From: Pseudoalteromonas aliena SW19
GTDB taxonomy: Bacteria > Pseudomonadota > Gammaproteobacteria > Enterobacterales > Alteromonadaceae
Direction of reading: 5' to 3'
NCBI RefSeq assembly: GCF_014905615.1
Contig: NZ_AQGU01000029.1
Span: 124,001 to 188,000 of the forward strand
DNA length: 64,000 bases
The notes beneath the pieces are model-generated. The model made no database searches, was not told the origin of the DNA, and worked only from the letters and a program-made list of their open reading frames with translations. The translations under genes and the position numbers were made by a program. Below are positions 10,620 to 19,172 of this stretch, in pieces; position 1 is the first letter of the stretch, and each line of letters begins with the position of its first letter.

Positions 10620-12353
10620 CAGACATTGATCAGACCAATTTCAAAAATTTCGATTTAATTTAAACGCTTAATTCTCTTTAATTTGATAAAATAACATCTC
10701 AACTTTGAGGTGTATATGAATCTAAAAATCAAACGGTTAGACCATCACGGTATTGTTTCAGGTATTATAGAAGACTTAAAAATTGTCAGCCTTTTAGATC
10801 AATACTTACCTCAAGACGATAAACAAGAAATCACCCCCGGTGAAGCTGTAAAAGGCATGATCATGAATGGACTCGGTTTTGCCAATCGACCTTTATCACT
10901 CAGCCCTCAATTTTTTACTAACTTGCCTCTTGAACATTTATTTCGTGAAGGGGTTCAAGCATCACATTTTAATCGTCACAAACTTGGTAGAACTCTCGAT
11001 CAATGCTTCGAGTTTGGCTGTGAAAGCTTATTTTCATTAGTCTCCGGACAAGCATGTGAAATAGAGCAAGTTGATAAAACCTTTGAATCACTTGATACAA
11101 CGAGTCATTCACTGACAGGTGAATATGCTTTTGATGATGGAGATAGTGATGAAAATGTCATTAAAATTACTCATGGCTATAGCAAGGCTCACCGTCCTGA
11201 TTTAAAACAAGTCGTACAAGAAATCATTGTTAGCCAAGATGGTGGGATCCCGCTTGCATGTAAAAACTGGGATGGTAACAGCGCAGACACCGCTATTTTT
11301 AAAGCGCGAAGTAAGGCGCTTGTTGATGAGTTCACAAAAAGCCAAGCTCCTAAATACCTTGTGGCAGACTGTAAACTTTATCATAAAAGTAATGCTGAGT
11401 TTTTAACCAAAATTCAATTTCTCACGCTAGTACCTTCAACAATTTCTCTTGAAAAATCCTCTATAAGTACAGCCATAGCAGCCAACCAATGGGTTAATAT
11501 TGATGATAATTATCAATATGTTATTGAAGAGGTTGATCATATGGGGATAGAGCAAAGATGGATGATTATTTATTCAAAAGCAGCTAATAGCCGAGCACAA
11601 AAAAGCATTGTTCGACAAGTTGAGCGAGCACACACAGGCATCAAAAAAGACCTCTTCCATTTACAAGCTCAACGTTTCGCTTGTCAAACTGACGCACAAC
11701 GCGCATTAGATAAATTAGCGAAAAAGATGAAGCATCATCAAATAGCGACTCAGCAATTTATTAAGCATAAAGTCTATGAAGGTAAAGGGCGACCTAAAAA
11801 AGATGCGCCAGTAAAAAATATTGAATGGCAAATCACGGCAGAAATTGAAGAAAACGAAACCGCAATAAAACAGATTGTAGAACAAAAGTCATGCTTCGTA
11901 TTAGCAACGAATATTGATAAAGAAGCCCTTTCACCAGTAGGTTTACTTAAGCATTACAAAGCACAATCTGAAGTAGAAAAAGGGTTTAGGTTTTTAAAAG
12001 ACCCCTTGTTTTTTGTTTCATCATTATTTATCAAAAAGCCAAGTAGAATAGATGCTCTGTTGATGGTGATGACACTTTCATTGTTAGTTTATTCAATTGC
12101 GCAAAGACGAATGAGAGCGAATATGAAAAAAGAAAAAGCCACGATCGCGAATCAAATCAATAAAGAAATATCTAACCCAACATTACGTTGGGTCTTTCAG
12201 TGTTTTGAGGGAATTAATCTACTCCAGCAAGGCGACAAAATCAGCTTGGATGGTTTTGATGAGTTCAGGGAAAAAATAATAAGGCTCATTGGTGGACATG
12301 CGTTGAATTTATATAAAATCCAAAAAGTTGCCTAGGGGTCTGATCAATGCCTG
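10620..12353 (+). mobile_element. Complete IS1634-family insertion sequence (1,734 bp) in the helicase remnant
   Basis: The termini are 17-bp inverted repeats with one mismatch (CAGACATTGATCAGACC at the left, the complement of CAGGCATTGATCAGACC at the right). A 7-bp direct duplication TTGGTAA flanks it (10613-10619 and 12354-12360). It carries one intact transposase gene on the plus strand, opposite to the helicase. Confidence 0.92.
10716..12335 (+). CDS. IS1634-family transposase
   Basis: The 539-residue product belongs to the IS1634 group of IS4-like DDE transposases. The N-terminal DUF4277-type region reads RLDHHGIVSGIIEDLKIVSL. A DDE core follows, with ESLDTTSHSLTGE (first D), LVADCKLYHKSN (second D) and AQSEVEKGFRFLKDPL (the E of the YREK-like motif). 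ATG 10716 has a GAGG site 5 nt upstream and is better than the GTG two codons earlier. No frame damage is seen, so the copy could still be active. Confidence 0.92.
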   Translation: MNLKIKRLDHHGIVSGIIEDLKIVSLLDQYLPQDDKQEITPGEAVKGMIMNGLGFANRPLSLSPQFFTNLPLEHLFREGVQASHFNRHKLGRTLDQCFEFGCESLFSLVSGQACEIEQVDKTFESLDTTSHSLTGEYAFDDGDSDENVIKITHGYSKAHRPDLKQVVQEIIVSQDGGIPLACKNWDGNSADTAIFKARSKALVDEFTKSQAPKYLVADCKLYHKSNAEFLTKIQFLTLVPSTISLEKSSISTAIAANQWVNIDDNYQYVIEEVDHMGIEQRWMIIYSKAANSRAQKSIVRQVERAHTGIKKDLFHLQAQRFACQTDAQRALDKLAKKMKHHQIATQQFIKHKVYEGKGRPKKDAPVKNIEWQITAEIEENETAIKQIVEQKSCFVLATNIDKEALSPVGLLKHYKAQSEVEKGFRFLKDPLFFVSSLFIKKPSRIDALLMVMTLSLLVYSIAQRRMRANMKKEKATIANQINKEISNPTLRWVFQCFEGINLLQQGDKISLDGFDEFREKIIRLIGGHALNLYKIQKVA

Positions 12354-13200
12354 TTGGTAAGCACGCTAAGTCGCTTTCTTGCTGGTGTATGCGGTTTATT
12401 AACAGCGTAATTACTTGAGCAAGTTCGTGCTGTAGCTCTTTGTGTTTAAGTGCTTGTAAGCTTTGTTCAAGGGTTTTAAACCCTAAACTTGTGCCTGTGT
12501 TATCCCAAAAGTTGTAATGCGCCATAAGCGCGTACTGTTGGTTTTGCGCTGTTGGCGTAAAGCTAAAGTTGTTATTACATAAATCACGTAAAAAGCATAA
12601 GTAACTGAGTGAGTTGCAGCTGAGTAATTGGGTGTTGATAGCGCGATAATACGCGGCGTAAATATCGGCTTGTTCTGCTGAACTTTCATCGCCTTTAAGC
12701 CAGTGCCAGCCGCCGAGCTTTTTATCTTTTGGTTTGTATATATCTTCAAGCGTGACTTGTGAGTTTAAGCGTAAAAAATTACTTAGCGTAAGCGCATCAT
12801 TGGTATGTTGCGAATAACTATTTATTAGCTGCTGTAGTCGGCGCTTTGTGTTTATGGCTTGCTGAATATTTTTTAATATTGTTTGTTGCGTGTGCTTTTG
12901 TAGCTCTATACGACAACCTAGCGGTAAATGCGGGAAGTTGTCTTCAATCTCGGTTTTTATTGGTTGATTACTTTTACCAATGAGTGCGCGAAATTTACTG
13001 GCAAAGTTGTATTCTGGGCGGGCATTGCCTACAAAGTCGAGCACGGTACAGCATTGTTTTTGGCTGTTGTCGGGTAAGCGTAAACCACTCTCCTTGCTGT
13101 TTTTGGTTAGCCATTTTAGTTATTCAAATTATGTATAAATTTAATATACCTAACTCTAAGTACATCGACAAATTTAGCTTAAACGCGATTGCTGAGGCAT

Positions 13201-13430
13201 CTCCCCGTGATCACACCCGAAATTGAATTAATTATGAGTAATTAACAGCATGGATGCTGTTAAAAGCGTAGCTTGGTCATGGATGGCCTATCTACGCTGG
13301 TTACGTTCATTTCATTATTTTAAATTGAGGAAATAATGTGATCCTCGGGGCGCCGTGGGGTTCCAAGGGGCGGTAGGCGGTATCCGCCCCTTGGTTGCCA
13401 TCGCCAACGCGATATTAAGTAAATCATTTT
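13201..13430 (+). repeat. R1 mosaic repeat, copy B
   Basis: This is the cleanest copy of the family. It starts with CTCCCCGTGATCACACC, followed by AACAGCATGGATGCTGTT (a perfect dyad), TATCTACGCTGGTTACG, TGTGATCCTCGGGGCGCCG, and ends with TTGGTTGCCATCGCCAACGC. It lies between the helicase remnant and the PD-(D/E)XK gene. The remaining bases on to 13668 are AT-rich leader of the nuclease gene with no other feature seen. Confidence 0.75.
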
Positions 13431-13668
13431 AAAAGCCTATTTTTTAAACCCATGTTTTATATATAAAAAATATGAGTTTACCTTGACTGCTCTGACATAG
13501 TAATTGAGTATGTATTACTCAAAATCCGTTTTTGTTAAGTCATATATTAAGTTGTTGCAAGGAAGTCATAGTTTTTTTTACTATAAGTTCTTTTGGCCTG
13601 TTGCTGCTGTATATCACTTTTAAAGCAACGTAGCTTGATAATTTTAAGAGTTAAATAAGAGGTCAAAA

Positions 13669-14970
13669 ATGAGTGTGAGTTTATTAGAAAAAACATTTAA
13701 ATTATTGTTAGACAAGAACTTTAAAGCTCTATCTAGTCGGTCTGAAGAAACGTCAGTATTAGAATTAATAAAATTTGATGAAAATAAAAAGTCTGATGTT
13801 TTAGCATGGCTTTTAGACCCAAACGGTGGCCATCAACAAGGAGATTATTTCTTAAAAGCCTTGCTCTACCACGTTTTTAATGTTGCTGATGATGAGCAGT
13901 TAGGAAATTTTTTAAGCTCCTTTGAGTTACTTTCTAACTCTACTTCACAAGCGAAAGTTATTCGCGAATTTCCTATAAATGCTGGTGCTGGAAGGATTGA
14001 CTTACTTGTTTTAGATCCAAGCCAAAAGTTGGCTGTTGTTATTGAAAGAAAAGACGGCAGTAGATTACAAAATCAACAATTAAACAAATATGCCAGTTGG
14101 ATAGAAGCTAACTATGCTGATTGGAATAAAGTATATGTGTTGTCTGATAGTTACTTTAAAAACCATGGTGACGAGTATGACGCTCGATTTGTGAAGGTTG
14201 ATGACACTTGGTTATCAGATGCAATACTTGATGTAATTGGGCGCGAATTATTAACCAAAAGACAAGAGCACCAACTACAAGATGTTCATGATTTCATTTT
14301 TGCTGAATGGGATGAGAAAAGGGATCCTTACTGTAAAAATTATAATAAATTATTAAATACGGTATCAGCTAACCACTTCGAAACACTTCGTCTACTAGAA
14401 AAGCAGGAGCTTAAGTATAATAAAAAATTATATCCTTTCATTGAGTTAACTCCGCTAGAATATTTTGGCTATGTATTACCAAACGCGCATGATTATGATG
14501 ATTGGCAACTAAAACTTGCTGAATTAATACAGCATAATCATAAGGTATTTAATCAGTTGCATGGTTTAAATGAGTTTGGCCTCTTTGAGGAGACCATACT
14601 AAAACAATTTCCTCAGCTAAGCATCTGTATTGAAGATAGCGAAATGCTATTAATGTTAACTAAGCATACACCTAGTGAGGATGATTACTGGCCATACTAT
14701 CTTGAAATCAAACGCGACAAAAAGCAAGACAATCAAGATATCTACACTGTATCTATTAACGCTAGTCGTTATTCGCCAGAAGATTTTCATCATTTAGCTG
14801 AAAAAGTTGCTGATACATATAAAATGAAAAGACAATCTAATTGGCGCTCTAAACATGAGATTTTGTTGGAGAATATTGAAACTTTAGCTTTAGATGGGGG
14901 AGGTGATTCACTCTACCATGTGATTAAAGATTTTTATGATGCAATAAAAGGTATTAAGCTTAAGGCTTAA
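13669..14970 (+). CDS. PD-(D/E)XK nuclease family protein (PDDEXK_4-like)
   Basis: The 433-residue product shows the core of the PD-(D/E)XK fold. D111 lies in GRIDLLVLD, and E126-x-K128 in VVIERKDG, about 14 residues later, with Q134-Q135 after it. The N-terminus has the LDPNGGHQQGDYFLKALL motif seen in PDDEXK_4 (PF14281-like) proteins, which are frequent in prokaryotic defence regions. The rest has no recognised domain. ATG 13669 is preceded by a GAGGTC ribosome site. The gene has its own terminator at 15003-15034 and is flanked by R1 repeats. It lies exactly between the two ends of a broken helicase gene, so it arrived as a cassette. A defence role is likely but not shown by the sequence. 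Confidence 0.8.
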   Translation: MSVSLLEKTFKLLLDKNFKALSSRSEETSVLELIKFDENKKSDVLAWLLDPNGGHQQGDYFLKALLYHVFNVADDEQLGNFLSSFELLSNSTSQAKVIREFPINAGAGRIDLLVLDPSQKLAVVIERKDGSRLQNQQLNKYASWIEANYADWNKVYVLSDSYFKNHGDEYDARFVKVDDTWLSDAILDVIGRELLTKRQEHQLQDVHDFIFAEWDEKRDPYCKNYNKLLNTVSANHFETLRLLEKQELKYNKKLYPFIELTPLEYFGYVLPNAHDYDDWQLKLAELIQHNHKVFNQLHGLNEFGLFEETILKQFPQLSICIEDSEMLLMLTKHTPSEDDYWPYYLEIKRDKKQDNQDIYTVSINASRYSPEDFHHLAEKVADTYKMKRQSNWRSKHEILLENIETLALDGGGDSLYHVIKDFYDAIKGIKLKA

Positions 14971-15002
14971 GAAAGCTCATGGTTAAATAATTTTATGTGA
15001 AA

Positions 15003-15034
15003 AAGCAGATTAACATTTTAGCCTGCTTATTTAT
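15003..15034 (+). terminator. Terminator of the PD-(D/E)XK gene
   Basis: AAGCAG at 15003-15008 pairs with CTGCTT at 15023-15028, with partly complementary loop arms, and is followed by a T-rich run. It lies 32 nt after the stop codon. Confidence 0.6.
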
Positions 15035-15040
15035 TGATTT

Positions 15041-15163
15041 TTAAAGCCATGTTGGCGCTTTAGCGCTTTCAAACTGACGATAGCCAACATAAAATTGATC
15101 ACGATTTAAGTTTTGCTTAATTACTTGCGTAATTAACTGCTCGTAAATACCAATTCGCTGCAT
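15041..15163 (-). pseudogene. N-terminal fragment of the DUF3427-type helicase
   Basis: This is a 40-codon minus-strand frame starting at ATG 15163 with a good GGGAG ribosome site about 9 nt upstream. The residues MQRIGIYEQLITQVIKQNL resemble the start of DUF3427/PLD helicases, which open with a YEQVI-like helix. The frame stops at 15041, just where the terminator of the inserted nuclease gene begins. Strand and order match the C-terminal remnant at 10134-13086, so I infer one ancestral gene. The resemblance is over a short stretch, so the identity is moderate, but a real start with its ribosome site is clear. Confidence 0.6.
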
Positions 15164-15260
15164 TAAAACTACTCCCTGTTTGCGAGTAGTTAGTTTACTT
15201 AAAAGTGCATTGTAAACAAGCATTAACTCATTATTGAATTGAAGGCTGTTGCTTAGGCCG

Positions 15261-15660
15261 CTCTCCCGTGATCACACCCGAAATTGAATTAATTATGAGT
15301 GATAGCAGCATGGCGGAATTTTGTTCCCGACAAATTCCAAGTACCTAAATCCCTTTAGGCAATGTGCGTTAAGCGATGCTTACACAAGGACGTGTTTCAT
15401 CGCGTTTACGTTCATATCATTAATTTAAATTGAGGAAATAGTGTGATCCTCGGGGCGCCGTGGGTGACGAATGACCAAAGCGTAGCTTTGCAGCTTGAGG
15501 AAGTGGAAGCATGGATGCTGACAGGAACCCGACTTCAGGGATGAATTATTAGCAGCAGAGCTTATTTGAAGAAGACCGCCCCTTGGTTGCCATCGCCAAC
15601 GCGATATAAGTAAATTATTTTAAAAGCTACGCTTTTCGCGCGAGCAAGCTTTGCGCCTAC
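15261..15660 (+). repeat. R1 mosaic repeat, copy C, with REP tail
   Basis: It begins TCTCCCGTGATCACACCCG and shares TTGAGGAAATAGTGTGATCC, CTCGGGGCGCCGTGGGTGAC and TTGGTTGCCATCGCCAACGC with copy B. Its middle differs and includes a GGAAGCATGGATGCTGACAG block found inverted in copy A. It ends with the REP hairpin AGCTACGCTTTTCGCGCGAG. The blocks look reshuffled between copies. Confidence 0.75.
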
Positions 15661-15689
15661 AGCCAATTTTAAGGCCGCTGCTAAGACAA

Positions 15690-16030
15690 TTCTCCCCCTT
15701 TCGACTTTACCTGAAAACACATAATTAATGAGTAATTACTTCGCATGGATTCGAGGAAGGTGATGCTTGCAAATGGGTGAAAAACGTAGTTTTGAACGAG
15801 AGGGTATGGATACCCGAACTGGGCAGCGTTCAGGGATGTGAAAGTTGTGCTTTCATCGCGTTTACGTTCATATTAATTTTGTGTTTAAAGATAAGTAAAG
15901 TTGCGGGGCGCCGTGTGATACCAAAGAGAGACCGGCGCTTGTCTTTCTTTGGTTGCCATCGCCAATGCGATATTAAGTAAATTCAATTTAAAAGCTTCGC
16001 TTTTCGCGCAAGCAAGCTTTGCGCCTACAG
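15690..16030 (+). repeat. R1 mosaic repeat, copy D, with REP tail
   Basis: This is a diverged copy. Shared blocks are TTTCATCGCGTTTACGTTCA (also in C), GGGGCGCCGTG, and TTGGTTGCCATCGCCAATGC. The tail has AAAAGCTTCGCTTTTCGCGC and AAGCTTTGCGCCTACAGGTG, and this tail matches the unit of the 91-bp tandem array at 19173. No gene is supported here. Confidence 0.7.
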
Positions 16031-16063
16031 GTGTTTGAGTGAGCTTTGTTTAAAAGCCAAAGT

Positions 16064-16127
16064 GCGAAGTAAATTCGCACCTACGGTTTTGTTGAGCGCG
16101 GTGCTTAAATTACTGTAGGTGAGGTTT
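16064..16127 (+). repeat. 64-bp direct repeat on the HepT side of the toxin-antitoxin pair
   Basis: The 64 bases align end to end, without gaps, with 17285-17348. Shared parts are TCGCACCTACGGTTTTGTTG and TAGGTGAGGTTT. It holds a hairpin GCGAA-GTAAA-TTCGC whose counterpart in the other copy is GCGAT-GTAAA-ATCGC, a compensated base-pair change. Confidence 0.75.
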
Positions 16128-16130
16128 TAT

Positions 16131-16556
16131 TTATGAACCTTTTTTTAGCTCTGTAATCGCTTTAATGCTAAATACGTGCATAGTTATGTAGTGTTGCTTT
16201 TTAATGACTGTTTTTACAATACTTTGATCAATATTTAAGTAATCGTGAACAAGTGCATTTCGTAAGCCTATAATTTTACGCCATGAAAGTAGTTCTGCCT
16301 CGCTCAAAAAGCCTAGATTAGTAAGTTCGCTAAATGTTTGGTAGGCATTGCTGCTGGTACTACTTTTGTGCTGCTTTAGCCAATGTTTTGATAAACCAAT
16401 ACACACCTCGGTCATTAACTGTAGTAATCGCTCTGCAGCTCGGTAGTCTCTGCTATTAAGTGAATCGATTTGACTGAGTTCGTCGAGTTCATGTATATAT
16501 TCGTCAATATGGCGTGTTACTTCACTTAAATAAAGTGTAATTCCGGTATCAGTCAT
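16131..16556 (-). CDS. hepT: HepT-like HEPN toxin (DUF86)
   Basis: The 141-residue all-helical protein has the HEPN RNase motif R99-NALV-H104-D-Y106 (Rx4HxY). In known HepT/MntA pairs the toxin cleaves RNA through the Arg/His pair. The antitoxin blocks it by adding AMP groups to the Tyr of this motif, and that Tyr is present. The gene start overlaps the end of mntA by 8 nt, so the two are one operon on the minus strand. The stop lies 3 nt from a 64-bp direct repeat. Confidence 0.88.
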   Translation of the reverse strand: MTDTGITLYLSEVTRHIDEYIHELDELSQIDSLNSRDYRAAERLLQLMTEVCIGLSKHWLKQHKSSTSSNAYQTFSELTNLGFLSEAELLSWRKIIGLRNALVHDYLNIDQSIVKTVIKKQHYITMHVFSIKAITELKKGS

Positions 16557-16938
16557 GTTTACTCGCTATGGTTTCAAATTCAAACTGGCTATAAATACGT
16601 TGCTGCTCTTTCATCGCTCTAACACTATTATTGCTTATAATTATTTTTCCATACTCAATAACGTTGAAAGCTAAATAACTTGGAATAATATTTATATCTA
16701 TAATAGAAACAAGTTGCTCATTGAGGTTGAGTGCATTACTTATTTCAAGCTCAAGCTCTTTTGGTCTAAGGCGCTTATCAAAGAACTCCAGATCAAAGTT
16801 TTTAAATGCTACGGCTAAGTCAATGTCACTATGGGGTTGGGCTGTCCCTTTTGCGTGGGAGCCATATAACCAAACCACGTCAATGTCGGTGTTTTGCTGC
16901 AAGTACTTAATTATTTTCTGTATAACTTCATTTGCCAC
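16549..16938 (-). CDS. mntA: MntA-like minimal nucleotidyltransferase antitoxin
   Basis: The 129-residue protein is a minimal DNA polymerase-β-type nucleotidyltransferase. The GSx10DxD signature is G26-S27 followed by D38 and D40 (YGSHAKGTAQPHSDIDLAV). In studied systems MntA transfers AMP from ATP onto a HepT tyrosine to neutralise it. It is the first gene of a two-gene operon and overlaps hepT. Together with the flanking 64-bp repeats it looks like a self-contained stabilising or phage-defence cassette. Confidence 0.88.
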   Translation of the reverse strand: MANEVIQKIIKYLQQNTDIDVVWLYGSHAKGTAQPHSDIDLAVAFKNFDLEFFDKRLRPKELELEISNALNLNEQLVSIIDINIIPSYLAFNVIEYGKIIISNNSVRAMKEQQRIYSQFEFETIASKHD

Positions 16939-17284
16939 GAAAAACTAACCATTGATAAAAACTGTAATAATAACCTATCAGTTTTCTAGTGAACATTAAA
17001 ATTGATATTAGTTTTATTTAATAGCAAGCTGGGCATCTGCAGTTGCTTAGATGAGCTTAAGTAATTTATATTTTATTGATGAAGCTTAGATTCTATTATT
17101 TATAAATAAGGTAAAGTTAACTTGTGGACGATAAATATACATTTAAACTCAAAAATAACTTATTTACTTCTGAATTAGCCCACATTGATTTATGCATAAA
17201 AATAATTAATAGAGTTGCAAATAATACAATTACCAAATATGGATGCGTTTATTTAGGTTTGAAAAATAAATTAAAACCAAAATC
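16939..17284. other. AT-rich region upstream of mntA, no gene seen
   Basis: This holds the promoter region of the mntA-hepT operon. A plus-strand frame at 17124-17339 runs through a repeat and has low-complexity codons, so I do not call it. No RNA gene was recognised. Confidence 0.4.
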
Positions 17285-17348
17285 GCGATGTAAAATCGCA
17301 CCTACGGTTTTGTTGAATGTGGTGTTTAAATTATTATAGGTGAGGTTT
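17285..17348 (+). repeat. 64-bp direct repeat on the MntA side of the toxin-antitoxin pair
   Basis: This is the second copy of the repeat at 16064-16127, with the same length and direction. The hairpin stem differs by a paired change. The two copies enclose mntA and hepT plus about 350 bases of upstream sequence. Confidence 0.75.
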
Positions 17349-17420
17349 ACACCTCGTTTTAAATTGCTTGTTTATTTATTCTCTGTGCAGCGCTTAAAAG
17401 TAATGAGGCAATTAACCCCG

Positions 17421-17455
17421 TTATTCGCCTCATTGTATGAGGCGAATAAATGTTT
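17421..17455. terminator. Perfect 12-bp hairpin
   Basis: TTATTCGCCTCA (17421-17432) pairs exactly with TGAGGCGAATAA (17438-17449) across a 5-nt loop, followed by a T-rich stretch. No adjacent gene ends here on the plus strand, so it may be a leftover terminator or a DNA structure. Confidence 0.45.
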
Positions 17456-17574
17456 TTAGGTTGAACGGGCACTGTTGCATGTTAAAAGCTACGCTTTTCG
17501 CGCGAGTAATCTTGATGTACTTTAAAACATTTATAGGTACACTATTTTAAGCTTTTTAATTTAACGGATTAACA

Positions 17575-17922
17575 ATGATTAAATGGATTTTACTAATTTT
17601 AACCACAGTATTTGCTACAGAGCTATATGCTGATGAGGCGTACTCCCAAGCTCATTGCGATAGTATTAAAAAAGAACGCGAAGCTATTCGATCGCAATTT
17701 AGAGGTGGCTACAGCACAAAAGAAGGTGAGCGTTTAACTGCACGCGATAAAGCGCTATTTACCTTGCTTGCTGATCATTGCAATACACCTAAAAAAGCGA
17801 GTAGTTCCTATCAGGCCACTTCCTCTGCGACGACTAAAGCATCGAATAGTCATTGGTTACTCAACCAAAAAGTATCAAATATGTCTTTGCACAGTGGAAA
17901 GAGCGTTCATAAATATGTTTAA
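17575..17922 (+). CDS. Small secreted protein of unknown function
   Basis: The 115-residue product has a signal peptide (hydrophobic ILLILTTVFATELYA, likely cut after YA). A short cysteine-containing helix region follows, with AHCDSIKKEREAIRSQFRGG and ADHC. The tail is rich in Ser and Thr. The 3' end overlaps the next gene by 8 nt, so the two are probably made together. I do not recognise the family. The layout recalls small DUF4124-linked envelope proteins, which is only context. Confidence 0.6.
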   Translation: MIKWILLILTTVFATELYADEAYSQAHCDSIKKEREAIRSQFRGGYSTKEGERLTARDKALFTLLADHCNTPKKASSSYQATSSATTKASNSHWLLNQKVSNMSLHSGKSVHKYV

Positions 17923-19048
17923 AACAAAATTACGCGTGGTGTTTGTATTTTTTGTGTTGCTGGTTGCCTCGGCGCTCATTGCTAATCATTTTACTGGGCG
18001 GGTATTTAATTATAATGACCCAATTGGTGAGGTTAAACGCCTATATAACAGTTTAGCGTTGCAGATAGTGACTGAGCCTATAAACACAAAACAGTCTAAA
18101 AAAGTAAGCACAACGAGGTTGCAAAAAACGTTAGCATCTGCCGATAATCATTTATTTCAGGCTAACAATACGCGCTGCGCAGATATATCGTTAGGTGAGG
18201 TTAAATATAAACGTAATGGCGATATATTCACGTGGACAGACAGTGACGGTGTGCCGCATTTTAGTGATAAAAAACCTGACTTTGCAGTAGCGACCTACAG
18301 TACAGGTTTTGCTGAACCACTTGACTACTTTGAGCTTACTTTAAAAACGCCTAATTTACCGTCGTCGTTTAATCAAGAGCTACGCATTAAACTTAACACA
18401 GTATTTAAGGTGTACGGCCAAATTATTGGTGTACATGCACTTAAAAAGGTAAAGCTGAATTTAACGGTATTGGCTAAGCGCCGTGCTTACGAGGCCGCAA
18501 TAAAGCAACGCGGTGGTGAGCCTATAAACACTGCGGGTATGTATTTTCACGCGAGTAATTCTGCTTTTATTCACTATGATAATGCACACAGTGCAATGCG
18601 CACGTCGGTTCATGAGGCGGTGCATGCTATTAATAAGGCTGTGTTAGGTTATACACCAAGATGGTTAAATGAGGGGTTTGCTGAGTACTTTGAGCTGACT
18701 AAAAATAATATGCAAACGGCTGTTGTAGAGCCAAATAGGTCGTGGACAACAAATAGCAGTATCGCTAAAAGTGTATTCACAATTAATTGGTTAATCGGCT
18801 TGGAGGATACGTGGCAAAAAGGCGACAACAGCAAACTTTATGCAAGTAGCTGGGCTGCTATTTATTTTTTAATGGATACACAGGCAGGGAGAGCTTTACT
18901 AAAAAATATAATGCTTGCTGAGCAACAGTCACCGTGTAGCAAGTTGTCTGAACAAAAATTAAAAAAGATGTTGTATACACAATTACCAAATCTTAAACGT
19001 GAATATTCTCAGTGGTTAAAAATACCTTTTAAAGTACATAATTTTTAA
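17915..19048 (+). CDS. Membrane-anchored DUF4124 plus gluzincin-like metallopeptidase
   Basis: The 377-residue product starts at ATG 17915 with an N-terminal membrane anchor (VVFVFFVLLVASALIANHF). A DUF4124-like patch (DIFTWTDSDGVPHFSDKKP, near residues 100-120) follows, and then a metallopeptidase domain. The zinc site is H233-E-A-V-H237, with downstream glutamates in NEGFAEYFE (E253/E257) acting as the likely third ligand. The short spacing fits the peptidase MA-like clan. The protein is expected to act in the periplasm. The start overlaps the small secreted protein gene by 8 nt. A longer in-frame start at 17768 exists but would cover that gene and hide the membrane anchor. Confidence 0.75.
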   Translation: MFKTKLRVVFVFFVLLVASALIANHFTGRVFNYNDPIGEVKRLYNSLALQIVTEPINTKQSKKVSTTRLQKTLASADNHLFQANNTRCADISLGEVKYKRNGDIFTWTDSDGVPHFSDKKPDFAVATYSTGFAEPLDYFELTLKTPNLPSSFNQELRIKLNTVFKVYGQIIGVHALKKVKLNLTVLAKRRAYEAAIKQRGGEPINTAGMYFHASNSAFIHYDNAHSAMRTSVHEAVHAINKAVLGYTPRWLNEGFAEYFELTKNNMQTAVVEPNRSWTTNSSIAKSVFTINWLIGLEDTWQKGDNSKLYASSWAAIYFLMDTQAGRALLKNIMLAEQQSPCSKLSEQKLKKMLYTQLPNLKREYSQWLKIPFKVHNF

Positions 19049-19172
19049 CCTGTTTGGAGTGTATTGATAAGGTGAGTGGACGGATGGAAATTGGGTTTGG
19101 ATTTGCGTTATAAATGCCTCATCCGCAGTGATTTAAAATTAAAATAAAGCGTGATGTTAGATCATACCTACA

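Larger units (their letters stand above)
10134..13086 (-). pseudogene. C-terminal part of a DUF3427-type DEAD/DEAH helicase, interrupted by an IS1634 element
   Basis: Reading the minus strand from 13086, the frame opens at a helicase motif VI remnant (GLRL) and continues with TVLDFVGNARPEYNFASKFR and FPHLPLGCRIEL. After the IS it resumes with RYTRQQILAAFG and YHDYAISPTLFHWQTQNS up to the stop at 10134. This order is that of DUF3427 C-terminal regions of PLD-like/DEAD helicases. Removing the element (10620-12353) and one TTGGTAA copy joins the two halves in frame as 403 residues, so the gene was coding here when the IS landed. An in-frame TAA near 13118 ends the homology upstream. The PLD-like and ATP-binding parts are absent; the first 40 codons appear to lie at 15041-15163. 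Confidence 0.85.

Noticed and set aside
15777..15980. 67-codon plus-strand frame
   Set aside because: It lies wholly in R1 copy D and has no ribosome site or family resemblance.
17124..17339. 71-codon plus-strand frame
   Set aside because: Its second half is the 64-bp repeat and its first half is AT-rich with no recognisable protein pattern.
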